From JACNIV01 sp965370415 (GTDB lineage Bacteria > Cloacimonadota > Cloacimonadia > Cloacimonadales > TCS61), in NCBI GenBank assembly GCA_965370415.1, contig CBDUTJ010000015.1, positions 1-58,477 on the forward strand: a stretch of DNA of 58,477 nucleotides. Direction: 5' to 3'. A model generated the notes under the pieces. It saw only the letters and a list, made by a program, of their open reading frames with translations. It searched no databases and was not told the origin of the DNA. Within the stretch, counting starts at the first letter, position 1. Every line of letters starts with the position of its first letter. Below are positions 36,932 through 44,546 of the stretch, piece by piece. The position numbers and the translations under genes are program-made.

Positions 36932-36969
36932 GAGGATGGACTTATAGCTCATCCTTTCTTTCTTTTTCT
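36932..36969 (+). terminator. Weak terminator after the lipoprotein gene
   Basis: A short stem (AGGATG 36933-36938 with CATCCT 36950-36955) is followed by a T/C-rich run. Just downstream TATAAT (36989-36994) stands 14 nt after TTGACC, a poor promoter match for the island genes that follow. Confidence 0.4.
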
Positions 36970-37115
36970 TGACCTTCACATTTGAACTTATAATCTTATC
37001 ATCGGATGTAACATGAAAACATCACGACTTACAAGATAAGAAAAAGTAAAGTAACATAAGCAAAAAGTAGTTGCATAATTTTGAAAATTAACTTTTATCA
37101 ATTTGGGAGGTGATG

Positions 37116-37700
37116 ATGAATTACTTGTTAAATTATGATAAAATTAAGGATTCTAAAATTTCAGAAATCAAAGAAGTAATTGATAAAATTGAAGGCTTGT
37201 TGTTTTCTAAATGTACAATTTCTAATTTTGTTTTTTATAACAATAATCCAATTCTCACAGGAAATGGAGTATATATTTTCTTTAAGAATGAAGATAATAA
37301 AAACAGAAAGTATTTATATGTAGGTAAGTGTTCTTCCAGAAGTTTTGTGGAAAGAACACCGTCACATTTTGATATCAGAAATACTGGATGGTTTAATAGT
37401 TATCTTAGGAATTTAGTTAATGAAAATCGAGATAAAAAAATTTTAGTACGAGAATTTAACAATCCTGAATCAAATTGTATGAAAAGAGAGTATAATACAT
37501 CATTACAAAGAAATGCAAGAATTGCTTTAGATTCTCACAGATTAATACTTATTAACTTTGTAAATGAAAACCATAACAACCAAAAAATTAGTAGATTAGA
37601 AGATATTTTTAATATTGTATTGGAACCATTGAACAAGTATAAAACCAAAAGAATTGATAATCAAGAAATACGAATTTGGAAATATATTAATCAGAATTAG
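37116..37700 (+). CDS. GIY-YIG-nuclease-like protein
   Basis: The product (about 194 residues) contains GNGVYIFF and, after a short loop, KYLYVGKCSSRSFVERTPSHF, a layout like the GIY-YIG fold (G-V-Y ... Y-V-G, then a conserved Arg). A late Glu in RLEDIFNIVLEP may be the metal ligand. The match is a pattern, not a proven family member. Three starts (GTG 37110, ATG 37113, ATG 37116) exist; GGGAGG fits 37116. The gene is AT-rich and begins a small accessory island. Confidence 0.6.
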   Translation: MNYLLNYDKIKDSKISEIKEVIDKIEGLLFSKCTISNFVFYNNNPILTGNGVYIFFKNEDNKNRKYLYVGKCSSRSFVERTPSHFDIRNTGWFNSYLRNLVNENRDKKILVREFNNPESNCMKREYNTSLQRNARIALDSHRLILINFVNENHNNQKISRLEDIFNIVLEPLNKYKTKRIDNQEIRIWKYINQN

Positions 37701-37710
37701 GAGAGTTATT

Positions 37711-37797
37711 ATGAACTATAAAATAATATTACTTTTAATTTCATTTATATTTTGTTCCTTTCTACATTCTTACACCATCGAAGAAACTTTACAATAA
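37711..37797 (+). pseudogene. Signal-peptide ORF cut short by a stop
   Basis: ATG at 37711 is preceded by AGGAGA and encodes MNYKIILLLISFIFCSFLHS, a clear signal peptide, then stops after 28 codons. Past the TAA the same frame continues IESLKKR before another stop. It looks like the start of an exported-protein gene that has decayed. Confidence 0.5.
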
Positions 37798-37894
37798 ATT
37801 GAATCTTTGAAAAAGAGATAGAATAAATAAAAAATATATTATGTGATCTTTAATGTTAAGAAAAGAGCATAAACATTACTAAAGGTTTGAAATT

Positions 37895-38623
37895 ATGGAA
37901 AGATACTTCAAAAATAGTAAAAGTTTTTTAAATAGGTATAATGTAATAATGTATGATAATGGTAATACAAAATATCTTTTAAAAAGAAAAAACGAGAAAA
38001 AGGATAAAGAAAATTTAACTCCCAGTGATTTATTAAGTTGGATGGATTATGTATATTCATATTTTATTTCAGCGAAAATTATTAGTATTTTTGGAACTAA
38101 TCCCATAAAATTAAAAAAATTGTTAAATGTAGAAACGAAAACAGTTAATAAATTTGAAGAATATTTGTTTGGACCTCAAAACTTTTCACAATCTATCACA
38201 CATAATTTAAAGCAATCTTTTGAATTATCCTTAAAATTAATGATACTAATTGATTGCTTCAATGAGGATCAAGTTCGTATAAAGAATTTGAAAACTAGTC
38301 ACAAATTAATGGAATTAGAAAAAATTGATGATTTTATAGAAAAATATATAATTGATATACACAAAGAAGATATACAGATTCTAAAAGAATTTTTAGCATA
38401 TTTAGATAATCTTGATTTCGAGTATGCATCAAGATATCCACATGGGTTAACAGGACATCCAAAGATAAAAAATCAAAATCAAGGTACAGGTTATAATCAA
38501 GATGTTATGGAGGATTTTTCAACTGCTTTCATAATGGTAAATCATATAATCAAGCAAATGGCTGAAAAAAAGAAAATAGCAGAAATTGTTGATTATATTG
38601 ATCAAAATGAAGATATTTGGTAG
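37895..38623 (+). CDS. HEPN-like helical protein
   Basis: The 242-residue product is nearly all helical. The block THNLKQSFELSLKLMILIDC, followed by LKTSHKLMELEKI, and the later RYPHGLTGH, resemble HEPN-type domains, where a helical pair and a conserved R-x4-6-H or H-L motif form an RNase or nucleotidyl-acceptor site. The canonical RxxxxH is not clearly visible, so the call is tentative. It follows the GIY-YIG-like gene and the broken signal-peptide ORF, and is AT-rich. Confidence 0.5.
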   Translation: MERYFKNSKSFLNRYNVIMYDNGNTKYLLKRKNEKKDKENLTPSDLLSWMDYVYSYFISAKIISIFGTNPIKLKKLLNVETKTVNKFEEYLFGPQNFSQSITHNLKQSFELSLKLMILIDCFNEDQVRIKNLKTSHKLMELEKIDDFIEKYIIDIHKEDIQILKEFLAYLDNLDFEYASRYPHGLTGHPKIKNQNQGTGYNQDVMEDFSTAFIMVNHIIKQMAEKKKIAEIVDYIDQNEDIW

Positions 38624-38676
38624 AGAAAAATAAATAAAGAATACAATATTTAATTTTGTTTGATTCATATTTAATT

Positions 38677-38704
38677 AAGCTCCAATATTATTCGGGGCTT
38701 TTTA
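38677..38704 (+). terminator. Intrinsic terminator closing the HEPN/GIY-YIG island
   Basis: AAGCTCC (38677-38683) pairs with GGGGCTT (38694-38700), 7 bp with one G-T, followed by TTTATTTATT. It separates the island from the DUF134 promoter. Confidence 0.7.
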
Positions 38705-38721
38705 TTTATTTAAAAAATAAC

Positions 38722-38750
38722 TTGACTTTTGCACATATGTTCATTATATT
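38722..38750 (+). promoter_or_regulatory. Promoter with palindromic operator for the DUF134 operon
   Basis: TTGACT (38722-38727) and TATATT (38745-38750) are separated by exactly 17 nt, a good sigma-70-type promoter. The spacer holds a 14-bp palindrome, TG-N-ACATATGT-N-CA (38730-38743), which would be covered by a dimeric regulator and block polymerase. The adjacent gene encodes a helix-turn-helix protein, so autoregulation is the simplest reading. Confidence 0.7.
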
Positions 38751-38781
38751 GTCTCGTGAGTAAATTAATAAAGGATTGATT

Positions 38782-39237
38782 ATGTCGCGACCGAAAAAAG
38801 AGAGAATGGTTCATAAACCACCGTTGTATACAGCTTTCAAACCGGTGGGAATAATGAGAAGTACTCTACAACAACTTGCTTTAAGCCTTGATGAATACGA
38901 AGCCATCAGATTAGCAGATTATCTGGGCATGGACCACGCGGAAGCAGCAGAGGAGATGGAAATTTCTCGTTCTACTTTTACTCGTCTAATAGAAAAAGCT
39001 CGCAAAAAAGTTTCGCAATTTATCATCGAAGGTAAACAGCTTTATATCGAGGGTGGAAATATTCATTTTCGGGGAAATGTGATCCGCTGTCAGGATTGTG
39101 GTCATATGTTCAATACTGATTTTGAAAATGATCTGATCAAATGCCCGGCTTGTGGTTCTGCAAATCTTCTGGATCTGGCTGGAAGTTTCGGGCATGGAAG
39201 ATGTTGTCGTGGACATAATCGCAACAGAGGGAGGTAA
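38782..39237 (+). CDS. DUF134-family HTH regulator
   Basis: The 151-residue product belongs to the DUF134 family: an N-terminal FKPVGI block, a helix-turn-helix near residues 40-75 (SLDEYEAIRLADYLG, then EMEISRSTFTRLIEKAR), and a C-terminal zinc ribbon with two CxxC pairs (RCQDCGHMF and KCPACGSAN). It ends in a Cys/His/Arg-rich tail. The ATG at 38782 is preferred over a TTG 6 nt upstream because AAGGA is better spaced. It begins the metal-cofactor cluster and probably binds the palindrome in its own promoter. Confidence 0.85.
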   Translation: MSRPKKERMVHKPPLYTAFKPVGIMRSTLQQLALSLDEYEAIRLADYLGMDHAEAAEEMEISRSTFTRLIEKARKKVSQFIIEGKQLYIEGGNIHFRGNVIRCQDCGHMFNTDFENDLIKCPACGSANLLDLAGSFGHGRCCRGHNRNRGR

Positions 39238-39239
39238 AA

Positions 39240-39578
39240 ATGCCAAGAGGTGACAGAACAGGCCCAAACGGAATGGGTCAGATGACAGGACGTGGACTGG
39301 GTTATTGTGCAGGCTATGATAGCCCGGGATTTACCAAAGGTGTACCACGTGGTGGAGCAGGTTTCGGTTTCGGACGTGGATATGGTCGTGGTGGTGGTTT
39401 CCGCAGAGGATTCGGATATGATCGTGGATTCCAATATCCAACCTATCCCAATTATGCAGTTCCTCAATATTCAGCAACGGACGAAACAAAATACCTTGAA
39501 ACAGAAATAGATGCACTAAAAAATGAACTTACTGCAATGGAAAAGCGTCTTACCGAATTACAGAAAAAAGATGAATAA
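39240..39578 (+). CDS. DUF5320-type Gly/Arg-rich protein
   Basis: The 112-residue product starts MPRGDRTGPNGMGQMTGRG, the hallmark of DUF5320, continues with a Gly/Arg/Phe/Tyr-rich low-complexity part, and ends in a coiled coil (LETEIDALKNELTAMEKRL). Such proteins commonly accompany DUF134 and NifX-like genes; their function is unknown. It lies 2 nt after the regulator. Confidence 0.82.
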   Translation: MPRGDRTGPNGMGQMTGRGLGYCAGYDSPGFTKGVPRGGAGFGFGRGYGRGGGFRRGFGYDRGFQYPTYPNYAVPQYSATDETKYLETEIDALKNELTAMEKRLTELQKKDE

Positions 39579-39586
39579 ATCATCTA

Positions 39587-39619
39587 AGGTAGGCGGTATT
39601 ATTATCGCCTACCTATTTT
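39587..39619 (+). terminator. Internal terminator-like hairpin
   Basis: A 9-bp perfect stem (AGGTAGGCG, 39587-39595, with CGCCTACCT, 39606-39614) is followed by ATTTTC. The T-tract is short, so it may only reduce expression of the downstream genes relative to DUF134 and DUF5320. Confidence 0.6.
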
Positions 39620-39641
39620 CCACGAAGGGAAGGAGAATAAC

Positions 39642-39953
39642 ATGACAGATGGTAAACATTATGGTGGTTATCAATACAGAAACCGGCGGGACAAAAGTCA
39701 TCGTGGAAGAAACTCTACTTGGGGAACGATAATCACTGCTATTGCTGGAACGGTTATTAAAGATCTTACCAGCGAAAATAGTAAGATAAAAAAAATAGTT
39801 AGAAAAATAATTCCACCGAAGCAGATTGAAGATAAACAGAATAAGAAAAAATTAATCAATGCCGAATATAAAGTAATAAACAATGAAAGCAATAATGAAC
39901 AAAATACCAAAAATGAAAAACAAGATAAATTGGAGGGAAAAGATGAACAATAG
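39642..39953 (+). CDS. Small basic protein of unknown function
   Basis: The 103-residue product has a Tyr/Arg-rich N-terminus, one weakly hydrophobic segment (about 27-41, TWGTIITAIAGTVIK), and a Lys/Asn/Glu-rich tail. No family was recognised. It overlaps the next gene by 11 nt and belongs to the cluster. Confidence 0.55.
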   Translation: MTDGKHYGGYQYRNRRDKSHRGRNSTWGTIITAIAGTVIKDLTSENSKIKKIVRKIIPPKQIEDKQNKKKLINAEYKVINNESNNEQNTKNEKQDKLEGKDEQ

Positions 39954-40158
39954 GAATGTAGGATCAGGACGCGGTCTTGGTCGTGGTGGTGGCAGAGGTC
40001 GGAACAGTGGTGGTGGATACAGCATCGGTGGTTTTTGCGTATGTGCTAAATGCGGAGCTAAAGTAGCTCACCAGCAAGGAATTCCATGCACAACTCAAAA
40101 ATGTCCTAGTTGCGGAAATACAATGATCCGTGAAGAATTATTAAATGATAGAAGATAA
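39943..40158 (+). CDS. Small Gly-rich zinc-ribbon protein
   Basis: The 71-residue product has a Gly/Arg-rich N-terminus and a C-terminal metal site with C-x-C-x2-C and later C-x5-C-x2-C (CVCAKCG, then CTTQKCPSCG). It is probably a zinc or iron binding ribbon. The ATG at 39943 is chosen because TGGAGGGAA precedes it; a longer frame from 39883 lacks one. It lies between the unknown basic protein and the Mrp ATPase. Confidence 0.72.
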   Translation: MNNRNVGSGRGLGRGGGRGRNSGGGYSIGGFCVCAKCGAKVAHQQGIPCTTQKCPSCGNTMIREELLNDRR

Positions 40159-40161
40159 AAA

Positions 40162-41019
40162 ATGAAAAATACTAAAATGGAAACTAACTCAAAAGAAAAC
40201 CTTGAAAAAAAAATTCAGAACGAAACATATTTAAAGGATAATTTAGCACGAATCAAGCACAAGCTCCTTATTATCAGTGGTAAAGGGGGAGTAGGCAAAA
40301 GCACAATTGCTGTTAATCTTGCTTATGGATTAGCTTTTTTAGGGAAGAAAGTTGGAATTTTGGATATTGATATTCATGGTCCTTCAATTGCGAAAATGTT
40401 AGGAATTGAAGGAAGGACATTGGGCTTATCTAAAATCAGTAACCGTCCTATGCCAGTAAAAGTTCATGATAATCTTTATGCAATGACAATCGCAACTCTA
40501 ATACAAGATGAAGATGCTCCTGTCATTTGGAGAGGACCCTTGAAAATGGGAGTTATTAAACAATTTTTACAAGATATTGAATGGCCGGAACTTGATTACC
40601 TGATTGTGGATAGTCCTCCAGGAACAGGTGACGAGCCCTTGTCAATTGTGCAAATTCTAAAAAAAGTTGATGGCTCTATTATTGTATCTACTCCGCAGGA
40701 TGTAGCAATTTTAGATGCTCGAAAAACAATCAAGTTTTCCGAAAAACTTTCTGTTCCTGTTCTAGGAATAATTGAAAATATGAGTGGATTTACATGTCCT
40801 CATTGCGGTAAAAAAATTGAAATCTTTCAGGGAAAAGGTGTAATAAAAGCAGCAAATGATTTTAATGTCGATATATTAGGAAAAATTCCAATTGATGATA
40901 AAATTGTCAAGACAAGTGATGCAGGTAAACCATATATTTATGACTATAATAGCTTACCTGCAGCCTTGGAAATGAAGAATATTGTTAATAAAATAATAAA
41001 AAAAATAGAGGATAAATAA
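40162..41019 (+). CDS. Mrp/NBP35-type Fe-S carrier ATPase
   Basis: The 285-residue product has the deviant Walker A GKGGVGKSTIAVNLA near residue 41, the DIDIHGPSIAKMLG block, SPPGTGDEP, and the CPHCG cluster-binding motif near residue 213. Mrp proteins bind and transfer [4Fe-4S] clusters. The MIP18-like domain that many Mrp proteins carry at the N-terminus is encoded separately at 44183, supporting a split arrangement. Confidence 0.92.
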   Translation: MKNTKMETNSKENLEKKIQNETYLKDNLARIKHKLLIISGKGGVGKSTIAVNLAYGLAFLGKKVGILDIDIHGPSIAKMLGIEGRTLGLSKISNRPMPVKVHDNLYAMTIATLIQDEDAPVIWRGPLKMGVIKQFLQDIEWPELDYLIVDSPPGTGDEPLSIVQILKKVDGSIIVSTPQDVAILDARKTIKFSEKLSVPVLGIIENMSGFTCPHCGKKIEIFQGKGVIKAANDFNVDILGKIPIDDKIVKTSDAGKPYIYDYNSLPAALEMKNIVNKIIKKIEDK

Positions 41020-41090
41020 AAAAAGAAAATAATGATGTCAAATGCAAATGAAAATTAGTATAATCATTTAAATTTTGTAAGGAGGTTATT

Positions 41091-41542
41091 ATGAAACGAA
41101 TTTTAGCTGCAATCGATTTTTTAGACGCCACAGATGAAGTAATTAATCGTGCAAAAAAAATGACAAAAGAATCAAAAGCAGAATTACTTATAGTTCACAC
41201 TGAAACATTAGAATCATATCTTTCTTCAATAACTACAGAACTTCATCAACAACCCTCTATGGAATTGATTAATTCTCAGAAAAAAAAATAGAGGAGAAAC
41301 TTAAAGAAATTCACGATAACTTAGGCAAGGATGGAGTTAGAGCGGAATGTATTCTAATGGAAGGACCAACCGTAGATAACATATTAAAGGAAGCGGAGAT
41401 ATTTAAAGCTGATCTTATTATTATTGGTTCTCATAAGCATGGAAAATTTTATAAACTTCTGTTTGGAAGCATTCATAAATCTCTAACTGCTCTCTCTCCA
41501 ATACCAGTGTTGATTGTACCTCCTGAAGACAAAAAAAATTAA
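41091..41542 (+). pseudogene. Universal stress protein gene split by a frameshift at an A9 run
   Basis: The first frame (41091-41291) gives MKRILAAIDFLDATDEV..., the N-terminal half of a UspA protein. The second frame, open from 41288 to 41542, gives the C-terminal half with LIIIGSHKHGKFYKLLFGS and PVLIVPP. They join exactly at nine consecutive A (41280-41288): a -1 shift, or one extra A, restores a protein of about 150 residues with IEEKLKEIHDNLGKDG following directly. Both halves look unmutated. It may be a sequencing error, a recent mutation, or productive polymerase slippage on A9. Confidence 0.8.
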
Positions 41543-41577
41543 AATCATATCTGTAATAAAATATATAAGGAAATTGT

Positions 41578-42444
41578 TTGAAGATCGCAATTGCCAGCGG
41601 AAAAGGGGGAACCGGAAAGACTACACTTTCCGTAAATCTTGCCAGTTTTCTTGCGGAATCACGCAAAGTTGTGTTGTGCGACCTGGATGTTGAAGAACCG
41701 AATTCAGGTCTGTTTATTAGAGGTAAATTAATCCATCAAGAAGATAAATTCAAAATGATACCGGAGTGGGAAAAAGATAAATGCACACTGTGTGGTCATT
41801 GCCAGAAAGTATGCAATTTTCATGCTGTTCTCCAGTTGGGAGATCAGATCATGGTTTTTCCAGAACTCTGTCACAGTTGTTACGCCTGTTCGGAACTATG
41901 TCCGGTAGATGCCTTGCCTATGATCCCGCAAAAGATGGGGGAGCTTAAGCAATCAAAGAAAGAAGGGCTATCTTTCGTGGAAAGCAGACTCGATATCGGT
42001 CAGGAACAGGCAGTTCCATTAATAGCACAAACGCTTGAATATATGGATAGGAATTTTGATGATGATTTTATTAAACTTTTTGATGCTCCACCCGGGACTT
42101 CCTGCCCGGTAATAGAAGCTACAAAAGATGCCGATTTTGTTATCCTGATAACAGAACCGACTCCATTCGGGCTGCACGATCTAAAGCTTGCTGTAGATAC
42201 TATGCGTGAACTGAAAAAGGATTTTGGAGTTATAGTAAACCGGCATGGCATCGGGAATAATGATGTTCTCACATATTGTCAGAAGGAAAATATTCCTGTT
42301 CTATCCAAGCTTCCCAATGATCGTCGCATAGCTGAATTGTATTCCCGTGGTAGTCTTATCTATCAAAAAATACCGGAGTTCAAGAAACAACTCGTAAGTA
42401 TTGCAGATTACATTTTACAATTGCAAGAAGAAGGCATTCGATGA
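41578..42444 (+). CDS. MinD-superfamily ATPase with inserted ferredoxin domain (1)
   Basis: The 288-residue product is a deviant-Walker P-loop ATPase (GKGGTGKTTLSVNLA, residues 8-22) with a 2[4Fe-4S] insert at about 62-115 (CTLCGHCQKVC and CHSCYACSELCP), then DAPPGTSCPVIEA. This is the COG1149 layout, often found in pairs with NifX-like genes. The start is TTG at 41578 after AAGGAAAT. Its stop overlaps the second copy by ATGA. Confidence 0.92.
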   Translation: MKIAIASGKGGTGKTTLSVNLASFLAESRKVVLCDLDVEEPNSGLFIRGKLIHQEDKFKMIPEWEKDKCTLCGHCQKVCNFHAVLQLGDQIMVFPELCHSCYACSELCPVDALPMIPQKMGELKQSKKEGLSFVESRLDIGQEQAVPLIAQTLEYMDRNFDDDFIKLFDAPPGTSCPVIEATKDADFVILITEPTPFGLHDLKLAVDTMRELKKDFGVIVNRHGIGNNDVLTYCQKENIPVLSKLPNDRRIAELYSRGSLIYQKIPEFKKQLVSIADYILQLQEEGIR

Positions 42445-43322
42445 AAGAAATTGTGATTATTTCTGGTAAAGGTGGAACAGGAAAAACTTCCATCACAGCT
42501 TCTTTCGCAATATTAGGTGGTAAAGATATCGTGGTTGCAGATTGTGATGTAGATGCTGCTGACATGCATCTTTTAATGCAACCTGATTGGGAAAAATCAG
42601 AAGATTTTTACAGTGGTGTGATAGCCGAAATAGACCAGGAAAAATGTGTAAAATGCGGAAATTGCTCAGATGTCTGCCGCTTTAATGCCATTTCGATTAT
42701 TGATAAGAAATACGTTGTAAATAAATTAAACTGTGAAGGCTGTGGTTATTGCTTTCATGTATGTCCTACCGACGCAATCGCAATGAATGAACAGAATGTA
42801 GGTAAATGGTATATTTCTAGTACAAAAGCCGACAATGTAATGGTTCATGCACGATTGGGGATCGGAGCAGAGAATTCCGGTAAATTGGTGGCAAAAGTAA
42901 AGAATGAAGCTAAACGCATTGCTGAAGAGACAGATAAACAATTTATTGTTGTCGATGGTTCTCCTGGTATTGGCTGTCCGGTGGTTTCCTCGCTTTCCGG
43001 AGCGGATTTCGTTGTATTGGTAACGGAACCAACCGTATCGGGTCTGCATGATCTGAAACGGGTTTACGAACTCGTTAAGAAATTCAATATCCCTTCAGGA
43101 TGCATTATAAATAAAGCAGATTTGAATACAACAGTAGCACGGCAAATTGAAAAGTTCCTTAAAGAAGAAAAAATAACTTATATTGCCGATCTGCCCTATG
43201 ATGAAACGTTCACTAAAGCCATGACCAGCGGACAGACAATCGTGGAATATGACGCTGCCAATTTGAAGAATATTGTAGTAAACAGTTGGGAAAAAATAAA
43301 AGAATATACAAATAAAATATAG
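42441..43322 (+). CDS. MinD-superfamily ATPase with inserted ferredoxin domain (2)
   Basis: The 293-residue product is a paralogue of the preceding one, with GKGGTGKTSITASFA at 9-23, CVKCGNCSDVC and CEGCGYCFHVCP in the insert, and DGSPGIGCPV after it. The two overlap by 4 nt and probably form a heterodimer. Known family members have no firm function; links to Fe-S or metal-cofactor maturation are inferred from gene neighbourhood. Confidence 0.92.
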   Translation: MKEIVIISGKGGTGKTSITASFAILGGKDIVVADCDVDAADMHLLMQPDWEKSEDFYSGVIAEIDQEKCVKCGNCSDVCRFNAISIIDKKYVVNKLNCEGCGYCFHVCPTDAIAMNEQNVGKWYISSTKADNVMVHARLGIGAENSGKLVAKVKNEAKRIAEETDKQFIVVDGSPGIGCPVVSSLSGADFVVLVTEPTVSGLHDLKRVYELVKKFNIPSGCIINKADLNTTVARQIEKFLKEEKITYIADLPYDETFTKAMTSGQTIVEYDAANLKNIVVNSWEKIKEYTNKI

Positions 43323-43333
43323 GAGAAAAAAAA

Positions 43334-43672
43334 ATGAAAATAGCATTTACAACCAAAGGAACCGAGTGGAATTCCATGATGGATCCACGTTTTGGCAGGA
43401 CAGAATTCATCGCGCTCTATGATGAAGAAAAAGATGAATTGACCAGTGTTGATAATAGATCAATAGAAAGTGTAGCTCACGGTGCCGGTCCACAAACAGC
43501 ACAGAAACTATTCGATCTTAAACCCGATGTTCTTATCACGGGAAACGGACCAGGTGGGAATGCAGGTCGAGTACTTGCTCAAGCCAATTTGAAGATATTC
43601 ATTGGTGCTGGTAATATGACCGTGAAAGAAGCGTTCGATGCATATAAAAATGGAAAGTTGAAGAAATTTTAA
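43334..43672 (+). CDS. NifX/NifB-C-like cofactor-binding protein (1)
   Basis: The 112-residue product belongs to the dinitrogenase iron-molybdenum cofactor family: MKIAFTTKG, DPRFGRTEFIALYD, and GPGGNAGRVLAQANLKIFIGAG. In nitrogen fixers relatives bind FeMo-cofactor precursors; here there is no nitrogenase, so another Fe-S or metal cargo is more likely. It follows the two ATPase genes. Confidence 0.9.
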   Translation: MKIAFTTKGTEWNSMMDPRFGRTEFIALYDEEKDELTSVDNRSIESVAHGAGPQTAQKLFDLKPDVLITGNGPGGNAGRVLAQANLKIFIGAGNMTVKEAFDAYKNGKLKKF

Positions 43673-43681
43673 AAACTCGAT

Positions 43682-43717
43682 AAAACTTCCGAAGTTCCAA
43701 AAACATCGGAAGTTTTT
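43682..43717 (+). terminator. Hairpin between two NifX-like genes
   Basis: An 11-bp perfect stem (AAAACTTCCGA with TCGGAAGTTTT) has a 13-nt loop and ends in TTTTT. The T run flows directly into GGGAGA, the ribosome binding site of the next gene, so it could act as an attenuator or as a stability element. Confidence 0.65.
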
Positions 43718-43727
43718 GGGAGATAAA

Positions 43728-44120
43728 ATGGAAAAAATAAGAGTTGCTTTTGCCACTGATAACGGTAAAACATTTATGGGTCGTCATTTTGGCGATGCAG
43801 ATTTCTATGATATTTATGAAATTGATGGGAATAAAGCTAACTTCATCAAAAGAATTGATAATACTGTTGATGAAGAGGAAGAAGTTCACGCAGATCCCAA
43901 AAAAGCGAAAGGAATTAGTAAATTACTGCTTACTGAAAAAGTAAATGTAGTATTTTCCAAAATTTTTGGTCCGAATATCAAGAAAATAAAAAAGAAATTT
44001 GTCTGCATCGTGATAAAAGATAAAGAAATAGAAAAAGGCATAAACAAAATTTGCACCAATATAGAAAAGATCTATAATGAATGGGAAAAAGGTGAAGAAA
44101 GAAAACATCTTTTATTTTAG
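43728..44120 (+). CDS. NifX/NifB-C-like cofactor-binding protein (2)
   Basis: The product (130 residues) is of the same family: RVAFATDNGKTFMGRHFGDADFYDIYEI near the start, then VNVVFSKIFGPNIKKIKK. The C-terminus is longer and more charged than in copy 1, and the GG-rich loop is missing. ATG at 43728 with GGGAGA is preferred over an upstream frame. Confidence 0.85.
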   Translation: MEKIRVAFATDNGKTFMGRHFGDADFYDIYEIDGNKANFIKRIDNTVDEEEEVHADPKKAKGISKLLLTEKVNVVFSKIFGPNIKKIKKKFVCIVIKDKEIEKGINKICTNIEKIYNEWEKGEERKHLLF

Positions 44121-44182
44121 ATAGAACAGATTTTAGAAATTTGATCAAAGTGATTGTATTTTAAAAAATAGGGAAATAAAAA

Positions 44183-44476
44183 ATGGATTTTAAACAAAAA
44201 GTAATCGAAATAATAACTGGAGTAAAACATCCGGCGATCAATCATACTTTATATAATCTCGGGATTATTAAATCTTATGAAATTAAAGACAGGAACATCG
44301 AAATTGTAATGGCATTACCCGCTTTGAACATTCCTATTCTGAATATGCTGATTCAATGTTTTAAGCAACCTCTGGAAACAATGGAAGCCAAAGTTAATGT
44401 GCAGACAGTTGTGATGACGCAGGAAGAATTGCAGAAATTTCTAACAATGGAGCAAAGTGCCTGGAAAGGATTGTAA
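44183..44476 (+). CDS. MIP18/DUF59-like Fe-S assembly protein
   Basis: The 97-residue product resembles the MIP18 domain found at the N-terminus of Mrp proteins and in SufT: VIEIITGVKHPAINHTLYNLGIIKSYEI, then a second beta-rich half. It lacks a clear Cys. Since the Mrp gene at 40162 has no such domain, the two may work together. Confidence 0.75.
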   Translation: MDFKQKVIEIITGVKHPAINHTLYNLGIIKSYEIKDRNIEIVMALPALNIPILNMLIQCFKQPLETMEAKVNVQTVVMTQEELQKFLTMEQSAWKGL

Positions 44477-44490
44477 GAAATATAAAACTT

Positions 44491-44520
44491 CTCGTTCCAA
44501 TGCTTCAGCGTTGGAACGAG
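44491..44520. other. 13-bp hairpin with TTCA loop
   Basis: CTCGTTCCAATGC pairs with GCGTTGGAACGAG (one G-T) around a TTCA loop. No T-tract follows. It belongs to a loose class of intergenic hairpins with TTCN loops seen also at 23-44 and 26797-26848. Confidence 0.6.
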
Positions 44521-44546
44521 TGAAAATTTAAAAATGGAAAAATTTT

